A DNA stretch of 41,637 bases from Chitinophaga pinensis. Its GTDB lineage: Bacteria > Bacteroidota > Bacteroidia > Bacteroidales > GCA-2748055. The stretch is taken from positions 1 to 41,637 of the forward strand of contig CAMAZH010000023.1 of assembly GCA_945863035.1 (NCBI GenBank). Direction: 5' to 3'. The notes beneath the pieces were generated by a model. It searched no databases. It saw only the letters and a list, made by a program, of their open reading frames with translations, and was not told the origin of the DNA. Positions 33,418-41,300 of the stretch are shown in pieces. Each line of letters opens with the position of its first letter. Positions within the stretch are counted from its first letter, which is position 1. Made by a program: the position numbers and the translations under genes.

Positions 33418-34548
33418 ATGCTATTTCGGGATATACCTGGACAAAAGGAGATAAAGGATAGTTTAATCCGCACGGTGCATGAGGGTCGAATAAGCCATGC
33501 TCAACTGTTTTACGGACCGGAGGGCTCGGGTAAGCTTGCTTTGGCTATTGCCTATGCTCAGTATATATCTTGTGGGAATAAGCTACCGGCTGATTCTTGT
33601 GGCATTTGTCCTTCGTGCGTCAAGTATTCAAAACTTGTCCATCCGGACCTGCATTTCGTTTTTCCTGCGACCTCCCCGTCAACAGCAAAAACGGATGAGA
33701 CTCCGGTGGAAAAATCCCTGGAAAAATGGAGGGAGATCGTTATAGAGAATCCGTTTTTTGATCAATACCAGTGGTACGATAAAATTGGGATTGAAAACAA
33801 ACAAGGCCTCATCGGTGTAAAGGAGAGTGCTGAAATCATCAGGAAGCTGAATCTTAAATCGTACGAATCCGATTTTAAAATACTAATTATGTGGTTGCCC
33901 GAAAGGATGCACGCAACAGCCGCCAACAAACTTCTGAAAATGATTGAGGAGCCGCCCCCGGGCACGGTTTTTCTTCTTGTTTCAGAGTTACCGGGAGAGG
34001 TTCTTCCAACAATATTATCGAGAACGCAGTTGTTTAAAATCCCCCGCCTCAGCGACGAGGATGTCAGAATTGCATTAAAAATGAAGACCAATCTTGATGA
34101 TCACCTTATTGAGGATGCGGTGACCTTGGCGAACGGCAATTTCAACAAGGCCCTTAGCTCGCTTACTGAAGACGGTCAGAATAAAGGAAATTTTGACACT
34201 TTCGTGGGCTTCATGCGGATTTGTTATGCCTTTAGTATGGTCGACCTGATTGAATGGGTGGATGACATGGCTAAAACGGGCAGGGAGAAGCAAAAAATGT
34301 TTCTTTCTTATGCCTTACGAATGGTAAGAGAAAACTTCCTTGTTAACACCGGCCATTCCGGGATTTCCCACATGGCACGTTACGAGAGTGACTGGTCGGT
34401 AAAGTTTTCCCGATTCATTAACGGTAAAAACATAATTGACATCTATGAGGAATTCAATAATGCCTACAACCATATTTCGGCAAATGCCAATGCAAAAATC
34501 GTATTTTTGGATTCCGGACTAAAGATCGGCAGAATGTTAAAGCGGTAA
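33418..34548 (+). CDS. holB: DNA polymerase III clamp-loader delta' subunit
   Basis: This 376-residue AAA+ protein is part of the clamp loader that places the sliding clamp on DNA. It begins MLFRDIPGQKEIKDSL and has the P-loop-like GPEGSGKLALAIAYAQ near residue 40. A zinc-binding set of cysteines follows (CGNKLPADSCGICPSC). KLLKMIEEPPPGTVFLLVSELPGEVLPTILSRTQLFKI (about 160-200) is the diagnostic sensor-1 region, with SRTQ in place of SRCQ. The C-terminal third is a helical collar domain. Length is normal for Bacteroidota. It lies between the divergent pgk and, 262 bases later, ricT. Confidence 0.92.
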   Translation: MLFRDIPGQKEIKDSLIRTVHEGRISHAQLFYGPEGSGKLALAIAYAQYISCGNKLPADSCGICPSCVKYSKLVHPDLHFVFPATSPSTAKTDETPVEKSLEKWREIVIENPFFDQYQWYDKIGIENKQGLIGVKESAEIIRKLNLKSYESDFKILIMWLPERMHATAANKLLKMIEEPPPGTVFLLVSELPGEVLPTILSRTQLFKIPRLSDEDVRIALKMKTNLDDHLIEDAVTLANGNFNKALSSLTEDGQNKGNFDTFVGFMRICYAFSMVDLIEWVDDMAKTGREKQKMFLSYALRMVRENFLVNTGHSGISHMARYESDWSVKFSRFINGKNIIDIYEEFNNAYNHISANANAKIVFLDSGLKIGRMLKR

Positions 34549-34810
34549 TTATATCATTTTTTTTCATAATTTTGCCATTAGCCAAACCCGGAGTTAGAAT
34601 TCCGGTAGAATTATTCGAATGCGACCACAGATTCAATCAGCGTATTTATCTGATTTTAATTTAAACCGGATAATTGCTAATTGTTCAGAGTTTTAGGCTT
34701 GCTTGTGTTTTTCCGTGCCGGTTTTTTTTGAAGCCGGAATGCATTGAGCGGAGAATTACTGGCACATTTTTACTTCGGACGATTTATGGCTTAATTTAAA
34801 ACTTTGAATA

Positions 34811-35950
34811 ATGATTCACAGAGGTTGTTGTAAAGGAGGCTGTGCCGAGAATCTTAATGACAACCAGGATAAGATATCAAACTATTTCAGCGGATGTGCC
34901 AAGCTTGATGATTATGACTGGTTAAGAGATATACCCAAGGGTATTAATGAATTTGATGCTGTTGAAATCCGGTTCAAAAATACCCGGAAGGCTTTTTACA
35001 GAAATACAAATGAACTCCGATTAAAGAGGGGCGACCTTGTTGCTGTTGAGGCTTCTCCCGGGCACGATATCGGTATTGTTTCCCTAACTGGTGAAATAGT
35101 GGTTCACCAGATGCTGAAATACGGCCTTAACCCTGCAGCCGATGATTTAAGAAAGGTTTACCGAAAAGCCAAACAGGCAGACATCGACAAATGGAAGGAA
35201 GCCATTGATTTGGAAACCAAAACCATGCTGAGATCGCGGAGAATCACCGAGGATTTGAAACTGAATATGAAGATCGGGGATGTGGAATACCAAGGCGACA
35301 AAACCAAGGCTATTTTTTATTACATTGCTGATGAACGTGTCGATTTCCGTGAGTTGATAAAACTTTTGGCCGATGAGTTTCGGATCCGTATCGAAATGCG
35401 CCAGATAGGAGCCCGGCAGGAGGCTGGCAGAATTGGTGGAATCGGGTCGTGTGGCAGAGAGCTGTGTTGCGCATCGTGGATAACTAATTTCGCGTCGGTT
35501 ACTACTGCTGCCGCGCGCTACCAGGAAGTATCCCTGAATCCTCAGAAACTTGCCGGTCAGTGCGGAAAACTGAAATGTTGCCTGAATTATGAGGTCACTT
35601 CCTATCTCGATGCGCAAAAGGATTTCCCTTCCAAGGATGTAAACCTGAAAACCCGTCAGGGTGATGCCTACCATGTGAAAACAGATATTTACAGAGGCTT
35701 GTATTGGTATTCCCTGGTTAAAGAATCAGGTGTTACCCTGGTTCCGGTACCCGTGGAGCGAGTCGGGGAAATAATTCGGATGAACAAAAAAGGAGAGTTG
35801 CCCGAAAACCTTGTTTTGATCGATGATATACAGAAAGTGGACATTAGCTATCAGAATGATGTTGGACAGGACAGTCTTACTCGCTTTGATGATAAAAAAT
35901 CACAACAACGGCGTAAAAAGAAAAAGAAAAACCGGAATCCCAGAAATTAG
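34811..35950 (+). CDS. ricT: PSP1-domain protein of the RicT (YaaT) family
   Basis: This 379-residue protein starts MIHRGCCKGGCAEN and has the PSP1 core at about residues 110-220: LKYGLNPAADDLRKVYRKA, IGDVEYQGDKTKAIFYYIADERVDFRELIKLL, and RIEMRQIGARQEAGRIGGIGSCGRELCCASW. A second cysteine cluster, CGKLKCCLNYE, lies near residue 255. In Bacillus the homologue works in the Y complex with RicA and RicF and binds Fe-S clusters, with effects on RNA processing. The role in Bacteroidota is not established from this sequence. The extra N-terminal CCKGGC and a C-terminal basic tail (KKKKKNRNPRN) add possible metal and nucleic-acid contacts. gldH begins one base after its stop. Confidence 0.9.
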   Translation: MIHRGCCKGGCAENLNDNQDKISNYFSGCAKLDDYDWLRDIPKGINEFDAVEIRFKNTRKAFYRNTNELRLKRGDLVAVEASPGHDIGIVSLTGEIVVHQMLKYGLNPAADDLRKVYRKAKQADIDKWKEAIDLETKTMLRSRRITEDLKLNMKIGDVEYQGDKTKAIFYYIADERVDFRELIKLLADEFRIRIEMRQIGARQEAGRIGGIGSCGRELCCASWITNFASVTTAAARYQEVSLNPQKLAGQCGKLKCCLNYEVTSYLDAQKDFPSKDVNLKTRQGDAYHVKTDIYRGLYWYSLVKESGVTLVPVPVERVGEIIRMNKKGELPENLVLIDDIQKVDISYQNDVGQDSLTRFDDKKSQQRRKKKKKNRNPRN

Positions 35951-35951
35951 C

Positions 35952-36419
35952 ATGAAACAAATACTCCTGATAATTGGAATATCCTTATTTGTTGCTTCCT
36001 GCGATCCTTTCATGTATTATGATGAATACAGCAAAGCCGAAGGAGAACAATGGAAGTGGTCGGATAAGAAAACCTTCGAGGTTGAGGTAACAGATAGCTT
36101 GAACATGTTTAGTGTTTTGGTTAACTTCCGGCACACCACTGACTATCCGAAAAGCAATCTTTTTGTTTTCATAACCACTACGGCGCCAACCGGGGCTTCT
36201 CGTAGAGATACCCTTGAAATCATTATTGCAGAGGATAATGGCAAATGGAAGGGGAATGGGTTTGGCGACATCAAGCTGGTCTCGAAGGAGTACAGAAAAG
36301 CCGTTCGCTTTGCTGTCCCCGGAAAATACACTTTTGAAATTGAACAGGGAATGAGGATACCGGAAATCCCTGTTACTGATGTCGGGTTGCGTATTGAGGA
36401 GTATAGAGAATTACGATAA
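35952..36419 (+). CDS. gldH: Gliding motility lipoprotein GldH
   Basis: This 155-residue lipoprotein has a signal (MKQILLIIGISLFVASC) with lipidated Cys17. The mature protein fits GldH: DPFMYYDEYSKAEGEQWKWSDKKTFEVEVTDS, the VNFRHTTDYPKSNLFVFITTTAP strand, DNGKWKGNGFGDIKLVSKEYRKAVRFAVPGKYTFEIEQGMR, and IPVTDVGLRIEEY. GldH is one of the lipoproteins needed for gliding and, in flavobacteria, for type IX-dependent functions. Species without gliding also carry it. The start at 35952 was chosen for the lipoprotein signal; the frame continues upstream inside ricT. It is translated directly after ricT and 11 bases before trmB. Confidence 0.9.
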   Translation: MKQILLIIGISLFVASCDPFMYYDEYSKAEGEQWKWSDKKTFEVEVTDSLNMFSVLVNFRHTTDYPKSNLFVFITTTAPTGASRRDTLEIIIAEDNGKWKGNGFGDIKLVSKEYRKAVRFAVPGKYTFEIEQGMRIPEIPVTDVGLRIEEYRELR

Positions 36420-36430
36420 AAGCTAAAGTT

Positions 36431-37141
36431 TTGGGTAAAGATAAACTCAGAAGGTTCGAGGAACTGAGTCATTTTGACAGGGTATTTCAACCCCGGATGG
36501 ATGAGATTACAGACAAAGAATACTTTCTAAAAGGCAGATGGAAACAAGAAGTATTTCATAACGATCATCCTCTTATTCTTGAATTGGGATGCGGTAAAGG
36601 GGAGTATACTGTTGGAATGGCCAGGCATTTTCCCGACAAAAATTTTATTGGCGTTGATATAAAGGGAGCTCGGATGTGGAAGGGAGCCCGTTCCTCCCAC
36701 GAAGAAAAAATCCTAAACGCTTCCTTCCTGCGGACAAGGATAGAATTGATATCCTCTTTTTTTTCCCCGGATGAGGTGGATGAGATTTGGATTACATTTC
36801 CGGATCCGCAACCAACTGAAAGGCGAAAGAAGAAAAGACTTACCAGCCCGGGATTTTTAAAGCGATATCAGGGGTTTCTTGTGGATGGAGGGATAGTGCA
36901 TCTGAAAACGGATAGTGATCTTTTATTTAACTATACATTGAGTCTTTTAAAACGTAACGAAATTGAAATTCTTGATATGAGTTCCGATCTCTATAAGAGA
37001 TCGGAACTGGTCGATCCCGTTTTAGAAATAAAGACCTATTATGAGCAAAAATTCCTTGAGGCCGGTTCAAATATAAATTACCTGAAATTCAGGCTTAAGA
37101 AAAGCACTACAATCAATGAAATCCCCGAAAAAGACGGATGA
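36431..37141 (+). CDS. trmB: tRNA (guanine-46-N7)-methyltransferase
   Basis: This 236-residue SAM-dependent enzyme methylates G46 in the variable loop of tRNA. The SAM-binding loop is LELGCGKGEYTVGMARHFPDKNFIGVDIKGARMWKGA (about residues 50-86). The catalytic region WITFPDPQPTERRKKKRLTSPGFLKRY at about 120-147 is diagnostic of TrmB. The start is TTG 36431, 11 bases after gldH; the next in-frame Met is at residue 23 and would remove the conserved basic N-terminus RRFEELSHFDRVFQP. The last 26 bases overlap the start of the next gene. Confidence 0.94.
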   Translation: MGKDKLRRFEELSHFDRVFQPRMDEITDKEYFLKGRWKQEVFHNDHPLILELGCGKGEYTVGMARHFPDKNFIGVDIKGARMWKGARSSHEEKILNASFLRTRIELISSFFSPDEVDEIWITFPDPQPTERRKKKRLTSPGFLKRYQGFLVDGGIVHLKTDSDLLFNYTLSLLKRNEIEILDMSSDLYKRSELVDPVLEIKTYYEQKFLEAGSNINYLKFRLKKSTTINEIPEKDG

Positions 37142-37463
37142 TGGCTTTTTCTCCCGGGTGCATGAAGTTGCCCGCCTGATACCTTATGGAAGGGTTACCT
37201 CCTATGGAGCCATTGCCCGTTACCTTGGAACAGCCGGATCGTCGAGAATGGTAGGTTGGGCTATGAACAATACCCACCACATCAGCGAATATGTCCCTGC
37301 CCACAGGGTGGTCAACCGCAATGGTTTACTAACGGGGAAGCACCATTTCCCAGGCTCTGGCATGATGAGGGAATTGCTCGAAAGCGAAGGACTCTCAGTT
37401 GAAAACGATGTAATTGTAAATTTCGAAAAATATTTCTGGGATCCCAATAAAGAACTATTGTAA
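37116..37463 (+). CDS. Alkyltransferase-like protein (ATL), MGMT domain with Ala in place of the acceptor Cys
   Basis: This 115-residue protein is a stand-alone MGMT DNA-binding domain: FFSRVHEVARLIPYGRVTSYGAIARYLG (helix-turn-helix), then SSRMVGWAMNN and VPAHRVVNRNGLLTG. In true O6-alkylguanine transferases the active site reads PCHRV with a reactive cysteine. Here residue 62 is Ala (PAHRV), so the protein cannot accept the alkyl group. ATL proteins of this kind bind alkylated guanine and are known to hand the lesion to nucleotide excision repair. It overlaps the trmB end by 26 bases and ends the ricT-gldH-trmB operon. Confidence 0.93.
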   Translation: MKSPKKTDDGFFSRVHEVARLIPYGRVTSYGAIARYLGTAGSSRMVGWAMNNTHHISEYVPAHRVVNRNGLLTGKHHFPGSGMMRELLESEGLSVENDVIVNFEKYFWDPNKELL

Positions 37464-37686
37464 GCTTTCAATCCCGTCACCATTTTACTCGTAAAATTTT
37501 ATCGTTAAAAACGAATACTGATAACTCATTGGGATTATCGAATTTTACTATTCAACGGCTACCCCTGATAATCAGGCCTCAATAATTCTTCTTCCTGTAC
37601 CGGATAATTCAGGAGTAAGATATTTCTGCAGTTCTTTTTTAAAGAAATTATATAGACAATCCTTAAAAAGGTCTTAATGCTTTGAA

Positions 37687-37707
37687 TATTAACACTATAT
37701 GTTAATA
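37687..37707. promoter_or_regulatory. Dyad TATTAACA-N5-TGTTAATA upstream of the decayed transposase
   Basis: TATTAACA (37687-37694) and TGTTAATA (37700-37707) are identical in both arms to the dyad before the porP promoter, and both copies are preceded by TTTGA. A TTTG (37714-37717) and a TAATTTCG (37738-37745, one mismatch to TAnnTTTG) follow with a 20-base spacer, so the layout of dyad then promoter is the same in both places. Confidence 0.5.
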
Positions 37708-37761
37708 ACATAGTTTGATTTTCCGCAAGTTATTTGGTAATTTCGGTAAAAACTTTGCAAT

Positions 37762-38073
37762 ATGATTGGTAAAACAAATAAGAATCCGCAGTTGAATGTT
37801 TTTCGCACACCGCTTGTAAATATCATATACATGGAGCATGAGCTGGTACTTTTGGCTCAGAAATTTGACTGAGAATCAATTGAAAAGGAATTTTCTGTTT
37901 ATTATCCAGAAATGGGACGACCTGCAATACCCGTGAGAATGATGGTTAGCAGCATGCTTTTGAAACAATCGAATAATCTTAGTGATGAGTCATTTGTGGC
38001 AAGATGGATAGAAAATCCATATTACCAATACTTTTGCTGGGAGACTTTACGAAAGCAAAGCCAAGTATTATAA
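37762..38073 (+). pseudogene. Transposase N-terminal fragment (IS5 family) with an internal stop
   Basis: From ATG 37762 the frame encodes the N-terminal region of a Bacteroidota IS5-type transposase: the first about 36 residues include NVFRTPLVNIIYMEHELVLLAQKFD. Then TGA at 37870-37872 sits where relatives have Trp, a single G-to-A change from TGG. The frame continues as SIEKEFSVYYPEMGRPAIPVRMMVSSMLLKQ and NLSDESFVARWIENPYYQYFCWE. Similarity stops near 38043 and the frame closes at TAA 38071. The DDE catalytic core is missing, so the gene is dead. Confidence 0.85.
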
Positions 38074-38356
38074 TACTGGTATGTTGACTTTGCTATTGTA
38101 ACTACTCCCCTTTAACTTTTTTTCGGGACAAACTTAAGGAAGATTTGGTAATAAATGAAAGATTTGTTTTAGTTGTTTTGTTTTCTTGTAATCTATGAAA
38201 GAATTTTTCAAGCGACAATCCGGATTGTCTTAAAGTGTTTAGCCTTATTTACCCATAACAATTGTTTGAATTATATAATTTCTCAGAGGTTATTGGTTTT
38301 GCTCAAATGCTTATGAGTTCCCGTTAGTTTATTGAAGTAAAAGAATTGTCATAAAA

Positions 38357-41300
38357 TCAATAATCTCTAACACAGCGAACAGAAAAGCCAAAGAGCTTCG
38401 AGTTGTTGTTTTTGCCAATAGTACTGTTTCCAGCAGCCAAATTCCGGTTATAGTCAAAGCTGGTAGCACTTTCAGTTATACTCCACCAGCTCCCGCCGTA
38501 GCCAATCCCGAGGAAATTTCCTGTATCTCGCAGCCCACCTGGAAGCCCAGTAAATCCGATGGTATTGGTTCCGTTTCCTCCGGAATTCCATCCACTTGTG
38601 TTTTTTAGTTGGGTTCCTTGGTCAGTTCCCCGCCATCCACTGGCATCTGCCTGTGCCTGCGTCATGCCTAGATACTTTTCCAGTGTTTTCCATTCAGCAT
38701 CAGATGGCACATGCCAATTCTTTGGGCATAGTTTGCCGGTGCTTACTGTATACCAGTTATATAATGCTCCATACGACGCTTTGTAGGTAGTACCATCATT
38801 ATTATACCAACAGTAGGCAGGGGTGGATAATGCCCCCCATGCTGCTGCATCTTCTACTAATGGAATATCCGAGTTGTCATTATATTTCGTGGTTTTCAGG
38901 TTTTCAGCCATCCAGGTTTGTGTTCCTATGGTTACTGTGTTGTAAACATTACCATCGGAATCTGTTATTGTTGAAGTAAAGTGTTGTGGGGTAAATACTT
39001 CCCAGAAAATCCTATTGCCAGTTGTGCCAGAATAGTAATAGTACAAATATATAATACCTGTGGCTGGATCGAAATGAGAAATCTTACTGGCATCATTTGG
39101 ATCTCCTAATTTTACATCATATTGAAATGTATTGTCTACCTCAAAGTTGATGGAATTATCACTATTGATTGTGATCCAGCAAAGTGATGTTGGCCATACT
39201 GCAAACCATGTTTCAGCTTTATCTTTTTCAATAAATGCCAGGGTTTTAACAGGGGTTCTGATTCCTCCATAGGGATCATCCGGATACGAGCCGCCAGCAG
39301 TTGGGTGGAAATATCTCATTTCCGTGTTATAATCTTTAAAAGTTGTGCCGGTAGGATATTTGGTTTTAAAGATAATTTCATTGCCATAAGCAGTTCCTGC
39401 ATCATTTGTAGCATACGCTCTGACATAATAGTTCGTTCCTGGCAATAAATTATTCATTAAGCTTATAAAACTCCCTGAACCTAAACCGTCATTGGTCTTA
39501 CTGTCCTCAATTGTAGGATTTGCAAAAGTGCTCCAACAAACCCCGTGGGCAGAAATCACTGTTCCGTCAAGGCTTACTGCAACTCCACCACAAGTAGCAG
39601 AAGTTTGCTCTATTAAGCTTACATCCAAAGTAGTTATGGACGGTAATAAGGGGACAGGTTCTCCCATGAGACAACGAACAGAAAAACCGAAGTTTTTATC
39701 ACGGTCGTCCAGTATGCTAATGCCATCATAATAGCAGCTCATACGACTACTCCAGGCGGTTGCTTCAGAGCTTTCAGAAGACGTCCACCAGAAACCACTT
39801 GAACTTACGCTAAGATTGTCATGCCCCCCTGGAAGAGCTGTAAAGCCGCTTTCATTGGTAGGTTCAGTTTCTACACAATCCCAATGGTTTGTTCCTGTTT
39901 CTTTTAATTTCACTCCCGAAATAAGATCTCCTCCAAGAAAATCTGACAAAATATTCCACTCCGATTCAGTTGGAACATGCCAGCCTGCAGGGCAAAGATT
40001 ACCGGTGTTTACTGTGTACCAGTTGTATAATGCACCATACAAATCTTTATAATCTGCTTCATTGTTGCTATTCCAGCAATATGCAGGTGAATTAAAGTTA
40101 CTCCAGGAAGCATTATCGGTAACTAAAGGTATTGCAGAACCATCATTAAAGCTTATTGTTTTCAGATTTTCGGCCATCCAAACCTGGGTTCCAATCTTTA
40201 CTACAGGATAATTATTATTGTCACCGTCTGTACATGCTGCAAAATTAAAGGTAATAGTTTTGTCAGCTGTGGGTATGTCAGTCACTATCGTGCTGTAATT
40301 CCAGGAGATGCTGGTAAATTTCAGCCTGTCACCATAAGTATACTTCATAAAAACAGTGTTCTGGGTTTCATAAGAGTCCTTTTTTGCTGTTTTATCTTCA
40401 TGGGATCCACTGATATTATTAACTTTCTCTATTCTGGGAACACCACCCGGCATCCCACTACACAGCAACTTTCCTGAGAATTGAAAGTCATCTCCTGTGA
40501 CATTAATTAAATACAAGCCATTGTTTAAACCAGAGATTTTAAATTCCTGCTTATATTTTTCAAGATAACTGTGAATCTGCGTTAATGGCTTGCCTGTAAG
40601 TTCATAAATTGTAATAATTGCGTCTCCTTCAACAGGAGCCAATATCTCCAGTGTAGAATTGTAATTCATGGGATTTGGGTAAATCTTCATTTCTGTGGGA
40701 TTCATGATATCCACCGGTGGAATCCCAACCACTGCCGACAATTGCAAAATATCATCACCGTTTAATGTAAGCGATTCTCCTGTTGTTAGGTTTTCAACTA
40801 AAACAGTATTTACCGTAGTCGATGCTCCGGTTCCGGCAAAACTAATTTGGTAGTTTGATAATTCATCTGTTATATAGACATTACTTGATGTGGAGAGGCT
40901 ATTAATTACAGGGAAGCCATTTAAGTCCTTAACATTGCTGACAAAGATTTTGAAGGTGTCACCCGGAATGAGGGTCCCGGTAACCAGGTGAACCAGCGAT
41001 TTATTTGAATTATCGAGGGTTGCAGACAATACGTTTATTCTTTGATGAGGGTCTGTTGTAATATTATACAAACGATAATTTGCTGTATCGGTTGAACTCA
41101 ACTCATCAACATTTGCTGTAAATGTGACATCATAATTTGTTGCAGCTGTAATGGCAGTTTGTTTTAAGGCCAGATTAATTCTATAATAATTCATTGAATT
41201 ATAAACATAACTCCAGCCACCAATAAAAATTTTACCGGAAGGCGCATAGTCAATAGTCTTAAGGCCTACATTTTGTAAAGAAGGGTGAATTGTCCAGGTT

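Larger units (their letters stand above)
37654..38230 (+). mobile_element. Remnant of an IS5-type insertion sequence
   Basis: Short inverted ends AGACAATCC (37654-37662) and GGATTGTCT (38222-38230) bracket a broken transposase reading frame. The second end is part of a perfect 16-base palindrome (GACAATCC joined to GGATTGTC, 38214-38229). The transposase of this group is normally several hundred residues long, so most of the element has been deleted. No clear target-site duplication is visible next to the ends. The ends are inferred from their position and symmetry and could be coincidental. Confidence 0.55.
37464..38356. other. 893-base intergenic region with a decayed IS element, short dyads and no intact gene
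   Basis: After the ATL gene there is an AT-rich hairpin (ATTTTAC-tc-GTAAAAT, 37482-37497) followed by TTT, which may be a weak terminator, and a 13-base dyad (CCTGAT-A-ATCAGG, 37564-37576). The decayed IS element fills 37654-38230. The remaining 126 bases to the end of the minus-strand surface protein gene show nothing recognisable. Confidence 0.7.

Noticed and set aside
34549..34810. The gap between holB and ricT as a small gene or riboswitch
   Set aside because: It contains a TAATTTTG (34567-34574) without a -33 partner and a short CCGG/CCGG pairing around a T-run. No coherent coding sequence or known RNA structure is seen.
38043..38094. A short segment reading YESKAKYYNTG that resembles the end of Rhs-type proteins
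   Set aside because: It is only about 15 residues, follows the point where transposase similarity stops, and has no Rhs context. Chance similarity is more likely.
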